From positions 186,001-250,000 of the forward strand of contig NW_024468912.1 in assembly GCF_011745365.1 (NCBI RefSeq): a DNA stretch of 64,000 nt. The letters run 5' to 3'. Within the stretch, counting starts at the first letter, position 1, and each line of letters begins with the position of its first letter. Position numbers and translations under genes: made by a program. The notes under the pieces were generated by a model. The model was given only the letters and a program-made list of their open reading frames with translations, did no database searches and was not told the origin of the DNA. This document shows, piece by piece, positions 33,993 to 45,900 of this stretch. Source of the DNA: Cryphonectria parasitica EP155. Taxonomy: Eukaryota > Ascomycota > Sordariomycetes > Diaporthales > Cryphonectriaceae.

Positions 33993-36900
33993 ATGACAAA
34001 CACAATTCCCATTCCTGAGCCACCCGGCTGGCCCATCCTGGGCAACTTGCTAGATCTCGACTTCCAATTGCCCCTAAGATCTTTGTGTGAATTGGCGGAG
34101 AAACATGGCAAGTTCCCACAAATGCAACGCGTTAATTTGGTGGGACATACACTGACGTTCCACGAATGCGGAAGGCGAACTGTATCGTATGCGTTTACCT
34201 GGTCAAACGATCTTGATCGCCTCAAGCCATGACCTTGTGAATGAGCTTTGCGACGAGAAACGCTTTCCCAAAACCATACAGGGCTTGAGGGTACGTGTTC
34301 GTCGGAAAGATTTACGATTACAACCATGGATCTCTCTGACAATACATGTATTCACATTTACAGGAAATGAGACACGGAGTGCATGATGGACTTCTAACTG
34401 TAAGCCCGCGAGCCCGAGAGACAGAGGAGAATCCAGCTCATACATCCTGTAGGCTCAAACGGAGGAACCCAACTGGGGCATTGCACACCGAGTTCTCATG
34501 CCAGCTTTTGGACCCTCGTCTCTTCCAGTCTGGTTTGACGGAATGTTTGACATTGCTAGTCAGCTAGCCTTGAAATGGGCAAGACACGGGAAAGACAACC
34601 CAATCACAGTCACCGAGGATTTTACCAGATTGACGCTCGACACAATCGCGCTGTGTTCCATGGATTTCCGTTTCAACAGCTTTTACAAGGAGAATCTGCA
34701 TCCCTTCATCAAGGCTATGTGCGACTTCCTTGTCGAGACAGGCAATCGAGCTTCACGGATGCCGCTACCTTCGATGTTTTACAAGAGAAAGGACCGAAAG
34801 TTCTTTAGTGATATTGAGGTTCTCAGGAAGACAGCTGATGAGGTTCTTCAGGCGCGCAGAAGCGAAGGAGGCCTCGATACGCGCAAAGATCTACTCTCTG
34901 TAATGCTGAACGGCGTCGACTCCAAGACTGGCCAGAGAGTGAGCGATCAGAGCATCCTTGACAACCTCATCACATTCCTGATTGCAGGACATGAAACCAC
35001 ATCAGGACTGCTTTCGTTCACGTTCTATCATCTTATCACCAACCCCAAGGCATACCAAAAAGCGCAAGAAGAAGTCGACAGCGTCTGTGGCCAGGGTCCG
35101 ATCAAGTTCGAGCACTTATCCAAGTTATCATATATATCAGCGGTTAGTTACGATTAAACCCGAGTGTTCGTGTTCATACAGACTCTAACAAGACCATTAG
35201 GTTTTACGAGAAGCTCTGCGTCTTAACCCAACTATCCCCGTTTTTAACGTTGCAGCTAAGAAGGATGAGATCGTCGGTGGTCGATACCATATTCCGGCCA
35301 AAGAGCTGATCCTCCTGCTCCTTACACGGTCTCATCTTGACCCCAAGGTGTACGGCGAGGACGCTATGGAATTCAATCCTGACAGGATGTTCGACGAAAA
35401 CTTCGACCACCTGAACAAGGAGTTCCCCAACTGCTGGAAACCATTCGGAAATGGTGCCCGTGCCTGCATTGGCAGGCCGTTTGCATGGCAGGAAGCCACG
35501 CTAGTTGTAGCCATGCTATTGCAGAACTTCAACTTCACTCTCGACGATCCGAACTACTCGCTTTCTCTCAAACAGACATTGACAGTTAAGCCGGATGGTC
35601 TTCAAATCCGTGCTGCTCTTCGCAATGGATTGACGGCCACCCAGCTTGAGCGGAACTTGGCGGGGACGGCTGCGCCCTTGGATTCAAAGTCAGCGGCGCT
35701 CAAGGATGGGCTTCCCCGGACGACAAATATCACAGAAAAGGCCACCCATATGAGTATCTACTACGGTTCAAACAGTGGAACTTGCCAGTCCATCGCGGAG
35801 ACACTTGCTGCCAATGCCTTTTCGCGCGGGTTTCACGCCAGAGTCGTGGACATTGCTGACAGCGCCACTGGAAAACTTCCTCCTAACGAGCCAGTGGTTA
35901 TCATCACGGCTTCGTACGAAGGGCAGCCACCAGATAATGCAGCACGTTTCGTGGGATGGCTCGAGACTACGGAAGATGGAGATCTTACAAATGTCTCGTA
36001 CGCCGTCTTCGGCTGTGGTCATCGCGACTGGGCGTCTACATTTCATCGCGTTCCCAAATTAGTAGATGCTGCCATGGAGAAACTCGGCGCATGCAGGATC
36101 GCGCCACTCGGCCTCTCTGATGTCGCAGGCGGCACCATGTTCACCGACTTCGAGACCTGGGAGGACGATGTCTTCTGGCCTGCCATGATAGCCAAGTATG
36201 GCGCTGCTGTGCCGGAAGAACCGACGTTGGCAGTTGAGGTTTCGAGCCCGCGAAAGTCGATTTTGCACTATCAAGATGTCAGAGAAGCAAGCGTGGTGGC
36301 CACTAGTGTCCTGACTGCTGATAATGCATCAGTGAAGAAGAGAAACATGGTGATTCAATTGCCTCTGGACACAGCATACCGAGCAGGAGATTATCTTGCC
36401 GTTCTTCCTGTCAACCCGAGGGAGAATGTCTACCGAGTGTTGCGGCATTTTCGATTGCCTTGGGATGCTCACTTGAAAATCTCAGCGAATACACTCACGC
36501 CGCTACCAGGCGACGTGGCAGTGCCGGCTGCCGAGGTTTTTGGTTCCTATGTGGAGTTATCGCAACCTGCAACGAAACGCAATATTCTCACCCTTGCGGA
36601 CTTTGCACGAGATGAGTGCACAAAGGCTAACATCCAAGCCCTCGCGACAGATGATTGCTACACCTCCAAGGTTGTGGCCAAGCGCATCTCTGTCCTCGAT
36701 CTCCTTGAGACAAACACCAATGTTCATCTATCACTCTCGTCATTTTTGCGGATGCTCCCTCCAATGCGGGTAAGGCAGTACAGCATTAGCTCCTCCCCTC
36801 TGTCCAAGGGAGACCACGCTGTCCTGACCTACTCGGTTCTGGATGAGCCCACAGGACATGTGGGCGTCGCTACTAGCTACTTGTCCAGCCTACAAGAGGG

Positions 36901-37453
36901 CGATATGATGCACGTCACAGTCCGTCCATCTCATGCGGCTTTCCACTTGCCTAAAGAGAATGACAGAAGTATGCCCATCATCATGGTGGCAGCTGGTACT
37001 GGCATCGCCCCCTTTCGAGGCTTCATCGAGGAGCGAGCTGCACTTCAGAAAGCTGGGAAAGAGAAGACATTGGCACCGGCAGTTCTGTTCTTTGGCTGTC
37101 GTGACGCCACTAAGGATGACCTGTATCGTGCAGAATTCGACGCATGGGAAGCTAGCGGTGCGGTGTCTTCGGTGCACAGAGCCTACAGTCGGAGGGCGGA
37201 GGAGAGCGACGGTTGTAGGCATGTTCAAGACCGATTGTGGAAGGAAAGGCAACAAGTAATGTGTCTATGGGAAAAGGGCGCAAAATTGTACATTTGCGGT
37301 GGTCGAGCAGTGGGCGAAGGCGTGAAGAACATGTTCATCAACATCTACGTTGATGCTGCCAAGAAAGAAGGCCAGGACATCAGTTGGGACAGCGCCAAGG
37401 AGTGGTTCGAGGGGCTGAAAAATGATAGGTGGGCTATGGATGTATTCAATTAA
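33993..37453 (+). CDS. Self-sufficient cytochrome P450-reductase fusion (CYP505/P450foxy type)
   Basis: 1069-residue fusion in five exons: 33993-34107, 34175-34290, 34364-34399, 34453-35142 and 35201-37453. The P450 half has PPGWPILGN, the I-helix AGHETTS, the ExxR helix REALR and the heme loop FGNGARACIGRP. The reductase half has the FMN-binding YGSNSGTCQSIAE, FAD-binding RQYSISSSP and NADPH-site AAGTGIAPFRGF, and ends with a typical C-terminal segment (NDRWAMDVFN). The first intron (34108-34174) uses a GC donor (G/GCAAGT). The 36-nt third exon supplies EMRHGVHDGLLT. Family members hydroxylate fatty acids near the omega end without a separate reductase. In this cluster it could oxidise a polyketide chain, as FUM6 does in fumonisin biosynthesis. 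A predicted N-terminal membrane anchor is absent. Confidence 0.93.
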
Positions 37454-37828
37454 GCGGTAGATCTGGAACTTGATTCAATAAAATAAAGCTTGATACATGG
37501 CCATAGATTGATATGTTCAGATTGAAGATACGAGCAGGGTTCGTCGATTCGACCTTGGTCAGATCTGGCGAAAAAAAAAACCGGTTCAGGGATAACCTGA
37601 GGACGGAGTCTGCTTAGTGAGGGGGGGGCTTGTACCTAGGTACCAGATTGTTTCTTCCATACGCTTTAATCATGAAGAAGAAAATAAAAAATTAAAGAGT
37701 ACAGAATACACATGATCTCTATGTTCTATTCTCGATTCCCATGTAGAGATGTTTAGGCAAGTTTCTCGATATACAAGGAGATGAGCCAAGACAAGAGGTT
37801 TTCTTTTCCAGATACCCTGTTTCTGACG
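37454..37828. other. Short convergent intergenic region
   Basis: 375 bp between convergent 3' ends. It contains a run of nine G at about 37621 and A-rich stretches. No gene. Confidence 0.6.
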
Positions 37829-39359
37829 TCAAGCCTCCCTCAGCTTCTTGTCAATCATACTCCAAACATTCTCACGCAGAGCTCCTACAAGCCAGTAGTT
37901 CCCCGCAGCATCTCTACCCATAATGGGGAGTATATCACGCAGTTGAAACCTTGGCGACCAAGCATTGAACTGGATATACGATGGGAAGCCTGGTGGAGTA
38001 GTACGTGTGGAGCGAGGGAGCCCTTCCTTGACTATGGCGGCTGACAAGTCCGTCTCGAAGAACTTGCTCTTGGTGTTGTTGGTAAAGTTGATCATGTTCA
38101 TGGTGACGTCGCCAAAAATAGTTGGCAGGATAAGCCCGGTGGCCTCGGAGGCCTCCCTTTTGATGGCCGCCAGTGCTTCAATCTGTTCTGGTGTGCCTCC
38201 TTCCGTCAACGAACGCCGGATCGCGTGGGCCGTGTAGCTGAGTGGTTTGTTGAAGATGTCCCGGGCTTTGAGAAAGGTCCACACCTCGCTCACTGCGTTG
38301 GCGACGTAAGCTTTCCCGTCAGGGAGATATTTGTTTGGCACAACGCCGAGAAGTCTAAACGCCGTCATGATGCGGATCGTCCTGTTGGAATTCCGAGGCA
38401 TGTCAGACATGGCAACTTGGGTAAACCAGGCAGTGAGGACATCATTGTCGCTAACGAAAGCATTTGGATCTCCCGTCTCCGCTCTGATCTCTTCAATTGC
38501 CTGCTTTCGAAGTCGGGTCAAGTAAGGCCCCGGCATACAGAGCACACGAGATTCGGTCCCGTAACGCACGCTCAAATACAATTGGCGCAGCAAAAAGAGC
38601 CATTTCCTCCATCCTGTTAAAAGTTTGTCGGCGTAGATGTACGGCTCTGTCGGGTTGGCTCCAAACCCGGCCAGAGGGTCGTGGTTGTAGCCGTGAAACT
38701 CGGCAATTTCATCATATCTTTCCTGAAGGGCAAGAGACCAGGCACGGTAGATGTGACCACCTCCTGTGCCGTCGGTGAAAGTGTGTGGGAAACTTAGAGA
38801 TGCCAAAGTTGCGTCTGTGAACGAAACAATGTGCAGAGCAAGCTGGGGGACGTCCCGGGTGATGTAGTCCTCGAAGAACCTTGGCCCGTCCTCGCTGCGT
38901 GCCAAATCAAGAAACTCATTGGGGTCCGCCGCCACCGTCGGTTTCTCAGTCGCTCGAGGGATCCTCGAGGCCAAAGGATGCTCGTTGATGGAAATGTCGT
39001 AGGAAACGTGTGAGTACCCTATACCTGGCCGCTTCTCGTCGTAGCGCTCTGGCACATGGTATTCCAACTTTCCCAATTTCTATTCTGCTGTTAGCTCATG
39101 AATCAAAGTTCTTGCTTTTGCTTTCACGTACATTCAGCCTAAGCCGAGCGCCCATCTTGCGCCAGCCGGGAAGGTCCACAAGCCTTTCGAGGGCATAACG
39201 GAGTTTCTCAGGATCGAGAACATCGTCATATCTGTGCGTCACAACCAAGCAGACACTACGCAAGTAGTCGATGTCATCTAACGGACTCAGCGGGATGATC
39301 TCATCCGTAGGAATTGTTGCAGGTAACACTGGCTGTTTGCTGCCAAATAGACCCCACAT
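37829..39359 (-). CDS. BAHD-like acyltransferase (transferase family)
   Basis: 492 residues in two exons (39359-39132 and 39079-37829; GTACGT...ATAG), joined at RLRLNKLGKLEYHVPERYD. The catalytic HxxxD motif reads SFPHTFTDGTGGGH. The usual C-terminal DFGWG is not obvious; the region FQLRDILPIMGRDAAGNYWL takes its place, as in divergent fungal members. The N-terminus (PLSPLDDIDYLRSVCLVVTHRYD) matches fungal transferases found in secondary-metabolite clusters. It would move an acyl group from acyl-CoA to a hydroxyl or amine of the pathway product. The donor is not predictable. Confidence 0.85.
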
Positions 39360-40529
39360 CTTGATAGTCAGGGAAAAAAGAAGAACACTGCGTTGGGCAT
39401 AGAGATTTTTGCACTGCAGAATACAAGGATTCCCAAGCTGTTCATAAACAAATTCCTACCTGTTTTTTACCGCCCTTCTCGAGATCCTGCCTTTAACTCC
39501 TTAAACGCAACTGGATCACCGATCAGTCTGTCGGCAGTATTAATTCAGGCATGCGCTTGCTAATGATATTGGCCGAGAAAAGCGCGATGATCCTGCCAAC
39601 AAACTATCCCAGGACCCTTAGACATGAGTGTTTCTAGACCATACCGTCGCTGTATAACGAGAGAACTTTGTGGACATTGTGATTCGTTGAGTTTCTGAAC
39701 TCAATACATACCTATGCATGGATCTGAAGTTCGGGAATATTCTTCCGAAACCCTCCGAATGTGGCCGCATCTGGCTGTGGGCGACATCCCCCGGTGGTGT
39801 ATCCTTCTAGAAGCACAGCCAGCCGCAGCGCCAAGGAACTTGACCCTCGAGCTACCAAGCGCCAGATCCACTGCAGGTAAATAATACCGAAATCCTGTCT
39901 AATCCTTAGATGAGGCTGAGAGCTTATTGATAGAGTCTTGAGGACCACTAGCAAAGGATTCCAAATGGGGTTTGATCCTTCTTCGCAGTGATGTACCGAA
40001 CACGTTTGGGAGAGTGTAGCAGGGCGGATTAACACTTGGGTGAAGACTATTGGCTGTGCCTACTTGGGCAACGCATGCTAAACACGGGCTTTTCAGTGTG
40101 GAAATACCGAATTACGCGAATGTAACTCTCCAATGTGGGGCAACTCCACCGTACAAGCGCAACCTGGATTCACTGGGACAATATACCAGGCCTCTCTGCG
40201 TACGGGATCATTCGGCCTGTGCCGGATGAATGAATACGTCTACCTGAGAATGGAAATGGATTGTAGACATTATCAGCACCTGTCAACTGCGTGGCATGGC
40301 ACAGGACTGGTTTAAACAAGGACGGCTGATAGTAGCGTAGTCTCGGCCGAAATTGCTAGCTACGACCTGCTCCTCATCTCAAAACGGAGTACACCGTCTG
40401 AGGAACGGAGGGCGTGGTTGTTTGCTACATATGCAGGGTCCCATGTGCTTCCTGACCATGACACATGTTGTCACTTTACGTGCATGCTTCTCACGCAAGC
40501 AATATTGAGGCAACTGGGTTGTTCGAATT
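39360..40529. other. Divergent intergenic region (acyltransferase and P450 promoters)
   Basis: 1.17 kb. A perfect CGG-N6-CCG (CGGAGTACACCG) sits at 40385-40396, 134 bp upstream of the P450 start, a plausible Zn2Cys6 dimer site. Frames at 39712-40035 and 40133-40315 have no recognisable product. Confidence 0.5.
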
Positions 40530-42403
40530 ATGGATCCCACTTTATTTACAAATCGATCTTCGGGATCGATGCTCGAGGCTGCAGAAGCGGCGTCCTATGC
40601 ACCAGTCATGTGGGCGACCAGCATCGTGGCTGTTGTCTTGATCTGGGTTGTTCGAAGCCGGTCTGGACTCTCTCATTTTCCTCTCGCCACAGAGAGATCA
40701 CGTTGGGACATCAGTGGGACCAAAGCTAAGGAACGCTTTACAATTGACGCCCGCGGGGTGGTGGAACGTGGGCTCAAGCAAGTGTGTTCTCTCCGCAAAG
40801 AAGAAAAGTTGACTCCTTGACCCGATGAAAGCCTGACACAAATCCAGTTCGGCACATCGAGGCCGTTCCGAGTCATCTCTGAGCTTGGGGAGATGCTCAT
40901 AATTCCTCCATCCATGGTCAACGATGTCCGGAACATTGAGGATTTCAGTTTTGCTGAGTATATGAAAGAGGTATGAGAATCCCGCAACATTCACCCTTGA
41001 GAAAATATTTTACCTGATACATAATAACAGTCCACATGTGCTCATTTACCTGGGTTCGAGCCTTTTCACGAAGCTACAAAAAGCAGCCTGTTGAATGATA
41101 TGGTCAAATCCAAACTCACTCAATCTCTGAGTATTTCTATTCTAAACCCTGAAACTGTCTCGCCCATCCGTTTCTAATGCTCCGCAGGCAAATTGACGGA
41201 TCCCCTATCCGAGGAAACAGCTTCTGCGTGCAATGAGCTATTCCCTGCTACCAAAGGTATCTATCGTGAATATTTGACCTTTTGAGTGCATATGTACTGA
41301 CGTGTACAGCAGAATGGCATGAGATGACCTTGAAAGACGGGTTGCTCGACCTCGTCGCTCGTCTTTCTGCAAGAGTATTCCTCGGAGATGAAGAAATCAC
41401 TCACAATGCGTCGTGGCTCGGAATTACCAAGAGCTACACAGTGGACTCATTCCTTGCATCCCATGAGCTTAGAACTTACCCAAGGTTTTTGCAAACTATC
41501 ATTCATTGGTTCCTACCAAGGGCTCAAAAAGTGAGAGCGCAGCTCAAGGAAGCGGAGTCCATCATAAAGCCTGTCATGGAGAGACGACGTGCCGAGAGGG
41601 CATCTTCTACTGGACTGGCTGAAAAGTCTGATACAATCGAATGGACTGAGCAGATAGCGCGGGAAAGGAAGCTTCAATATTACCCGGCCGCCTTTCAACT
41701 CAACCTGGCTGTGTCAGCGATTCACACGACAACAGACTTGTTGGCACACACCGTGTACTGCCTTCTGCAGAATCCCGAGTTCATTCAGCCTCTTCGGGAC
41801 GAGATCATCTCCGTAGTAGCAGAGGGGGGACTGAAGCATGCCTCTCTTTACAAGCTCAAGTTAATGGACAGCGTCGTCAAGGAGGCACAAAGACTAAAGC
41901 CTCCCATGTCAGGTATGCTTTGTCTACACCACACGCGTTTCACAGTTCTGAGGGCTGACAAGTTGTGTAATCGAATAGTCAACATGAATCGCGTCGCGAT
42001 GCGTGACACGCGTCTGCCAGACGGGACTCTCATACCTAAAGGTACAAAGGTCGGCGTCTCTTGCCAGGCAATGTGGGATGCGAGTGTGTATCCGGAACCG
42101 GAGAAGTTCGACGGATACCGATTTTTGCGCTTGCGAGAGCAGCCGGGTAATGATAACGCGTGGCAACTGACGACAACCCGCCCCGAGCACATTGCTTTTG
42201 GACATGGCAAGCATGCTTGCCCTGGTCGATTTCTGGCTGCCAACGAGATCAAGATTGTGCTCTGCCACATGTTGCTCAAGTACGAGTGGCAGCTGAGTGC
42301 CTCTAGTCCACAGCCCAAGATTTTCACCAGTGGAATTATGATGGATTCGGATCCGACGGTGAAGGTTAGCATGCGAGGACGTAGGGCAGAGGTTGAACTA
42401 TAG
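40530..42403 (+). CDS. Cytochrome P450 monooxygenase
   Basis: 522-residue P450 in six exons: 40530-40781, 40848-40970, 41031-41130, 41188-41256, 41313-41912 and 41979-42403. An N-terminal hydrophobic anchor (APVMWATSIVAVVLIWVV) implies ER membrane location. The I-helix region is LAVSAIHTTTDLL, with the paired threonines usual in the ent-kaurene-oxidase-like fungal class. The K-helix ExxR reads KEAQRLKPP and the heme loop FGHGKHACPGRF. Joining exons 5 and 6 gives PPMSVNMNRVAMRD, a conserved block. It presumably hydroxylates the product of the adjacent PKS; the two genes converge 590 bp apart. It needs a separate P450 reductase, unlike the fusion enzyme at 33993. Confidence 0.92.
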
Positions 42404-42993
42404 TAGGAAGTGATGCTGGGGAGTGTCTTGAGAAAGAAAGGCGAGGTTGGGCCGCACATGAAACAACTTTCTCGATCGCATAGCCATATTCAGCTGGCAG
42501 TGTGCAGAGTAAATGCGAATAATATTTCCTGATTATATATTATGCACGGCCTTGGGTATTTGAATGAATGCCACGAAACTGAACAGTTTCCAAACTTGAA
42601 CAGTTTCTCAAAGATTCTTGTAAGTATCAATTTTTTAACAAAAGTCGATCACAGCTGTATCAAGAGAGGAAACAGGAAGGCGTACTAAATACGGCGATAT
42701 CACACTTTTCAAATATGCTAACTCCCGTATCATTGTCTTGCGCGAGCCTGTACTGGGGTTTGTGACCTCCAGAGTGCTCGTATCGTGTAGCTATCATGCA
42801 TGTAACTGCATTGTTCCGCGCCTTTCCTGTGAATACAGTTGTTGAGTTTGACCTTCCACGATTTGTTGTTTACTGTTACTTTCTCAAGGCGGACAGCGAA
42901 TTGTTCACAAGAATGCGAATTCAAAATACTCCTAATATACTCTGATACAGATACATAAATATGTACTCATGCCAATCATGTACAGGCATGAGA
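42404..42993. other. Convergent 3' intergenic region
   Basis: 590 bp between the P450 and PKS 3' ends. AT-rich, no gene or repeat noted. Confidence 0.6.
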
Positions 42994-45900
42994 TTAAGCC
43001 CCCTCACGGAGCATCCTGGGGTAGCTGGGTTGACCAGGATCGTCCATAGACTCAATCAATGCAGCAACACCACGGTTTAGCCCCATTCCCACTGCGCGTG
43101 TTGCCCATCCATGGATAGGGAGGACTTCCACATTAGTGGCCCCCGTCCTCTTCTCCACAAACTCTTTCAGGTTGTCCAATGGAATCACAATGTCGCCAAC
43201 TTGGTGGACATAGGTTGCACTTCCTGCCGTCTTGGGCTTATTGTCGAACACGCACTGAAGAATGCTACTCGACGCATGCTCAACCGAAACAAAGTCCAAA
43301 GCGCCTTGCAGGTTCTTCATGGCGGGCACTGCCTTAGTCTTGAGCATGTACTCGACTAGGGAGTTCATCCAGTCGAGCTGGGCCGCGGCGTTCGCAGCAT
43401 CTGCGCCCTCACGGATGATGGTAGACGGGCGGTGAATCCATGTGTTGACGCCGTGACGCTGCTGAAGTTCCTCCAGGAGGCGCTCGCTGGCCCACTTGGC
43501 AGCAATGTAGCCATGCGAGCCGTCCGTGGGAGGGTAGTGCTCGGCAACTGAGACCTCAGGGAAAGACTTGTAGTCCCCGAAGAGGGCAACGCCCACAGTG
43601 GAGAGGTAGTGGATGGGAATCCTGCGGTCCATGCAGAGGCTGATGATGTACTTTGTCGAGCCCATATTGGCATCCCTGATGGCTGGGTAGAACTTGAGAT
43701 GAGAAGTATCAGCGCCGTTGTGGATCACAGCATCAGCCTCGCTGAAGATGGTGACAGCGTCCGCTTCCGACAGGCCTAGGCGCGGCTGCTCGAGATCACC
43801 CTCGAAATACATAACACGCTCATCCTTCGGGAGCTCTCCGCTCTGGAGGCGCTCATTGAGGCGGCGAGTAGCAATGCAAATGACCTTCTCAACTGAGGAA
43901 GACTTGAGCAACCGAGACAGCAAAGCGCGGCCCAAAAGTCCGCTAACTCCAGTGAGAACGATGACTCGGGGTTGAGCTGCCGCATGGTTGTTGTTTGCCA
44001 ACTTCACTGCTTTTGGCAAAACAATTTCTGTGTTCCAATCAATTTTCACTGGTCCACCTCGATCGTTCTCAGGTGCAGGTGTCGTGTATCCTGTTGAACC
44101 ACTGCTGCTGGATGCCGAAGAGGTTGCCTGGGAGTTATCATTCTTCGGCGTAGGAGCGGGCGTCTTTGCAGCCACCGCCTCCCCATTCGTAGTCGGTGCA
44201 TCAGCCGTGGCATCACCGGCAAGCAGACTTGGTGAGACCTGGGACGCGACCAGCTCTGCAATGTCAGCCATGGTGTCATTACCCATAATCTTGAGGACCG
44301 GAATGCCGACTTCGAAGTTCTTCAAGAACCACGAGCGGATGTCCACGGAAATCAGCGAGTCCAGACCAATGCCGCTGCTTCTTGCAGCCATGAGATCCTC
44401 GTCCGACGTTGTCATTTGCAGCACATTGCGCAGTTGAGCGGCAAATGACCCTGTTTTGTCCCCATGCTGTTAGCCATGTATTCTGGTTATTGTAGCGCAT
44501 TCCAATTGTTTGACTCACGTTTGACAACAGCAAGAACGTCACTCTGGGACTTGCAGCCACTGAGCTGATCCTTGATGGACGTGGCAGCTTCACTGCCCGA
44601 GTCCGCTCCAGACTTCTCCACCTGGTGAGCAATGAATGATGAGAAAACGGGGTTAGCATGCCATTTCGGCGCATCGGGGCCACCGTTGGCTGGAATATCG
44701 AGAAGACCAGTGGTCAACTCAGCCTCATCATCCGAATCAGGGCGTCCAGCATCGATACCCTCAGCGAAAAGTTGGTGGTAGTCCTGCTCCGACAAATGCA
44801 TCAAAGCCATCTTGGAAACAGTCAAATCCAAGGCCTTACTGGATTCTCGCTCCATGTAGCCCGCTCCAATGATAGCACCAACGTTGAGGGCCGTAGCAGC
44901 CAAGCCGCGCTTCCTTCGTTGGGCCGCCACTGCGAGGAAAAAAGTCAGTATATACGACTTTCGACAATCCATCCAAGGGGGTAATATAGGGCTGCAGTGA
45001 TCACTTACGACTGCACATGAAGGTATTGGCCGCTGCATAGTTGGCCTGGCCCAGGTTGCCGATGACACAGTTGATAGACGAGAAAAGGATGAAGAAGTCC
45101 AGTTTCTGTGTCGCAAAGATGCGATCCAGATGGATACTTCCGTACACCTTGGGCCTGAAGACATCGCTCATATGGTTGAATGACATGTTCTGGATGGAGA
45201 TATCTCTCAACACCATGGCTCCATTCAAGACACCAATGATTGGAGGCAAGGTCTCGCAGATCTTCTGGTGCGCCGCACGCAGTGCAGGCTCATCAGTCAC
45301 GTCGCTACACACAAGAAAAAGCAGATGTCAGCCAGAATTTCGTTAAAATATGACAGTTTCTTCTCCCTGTTGCAATGACTTACCAAGGGACAATGGTGAC
45401 GTTGACGCCGTTCTGCTTGTGAGCTTTGATCCAATCCGGAGAAATGTTTGGATTCCGGCTGGTCAGCACCAGATACTTGGCACCCCTCTCGATCATCCAG
45501 TCGCAAAGGGAAACTCCCAGAGCACCGGAGAGACCACACATCCAGTACGTCTTGTCACCCTTGAAGAAAGCTGCCGAGTCCAGGCGCGTCACATTGACCG
45601 CAGGAGACTCGGACAGATTCCAGTCAATGACCGTGGCGGGGTTGACAGGGTTCGATCCACGTAGGAGATCATCAACGGTGACAACATCTGCAGCAACCGA
45701 ATCAGACCACTCGAGGCTCGCATCCAAGGCTCGCTGAAGCAGTCGTCCCAGCTGTGCGGTAGAGGAAGCACTGCCCTCCCAACCAACAGCCGAGTAGAGT
45801 GTCTCTGCGGTTTCCTTCCGGCAATGAGGCGCCAGCGTGGAAAGAATCGTCGATTCATTCTCTGACTTCTCAAATTCGTGGTTGGAGAGACCAACAAAGC

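Noticed and set aside
39712..40035. 107-codon frame (-) in the acyltransferase/P450 intergenic region
   Set aside because: No family resemblance and no supporting promoter or splice context.
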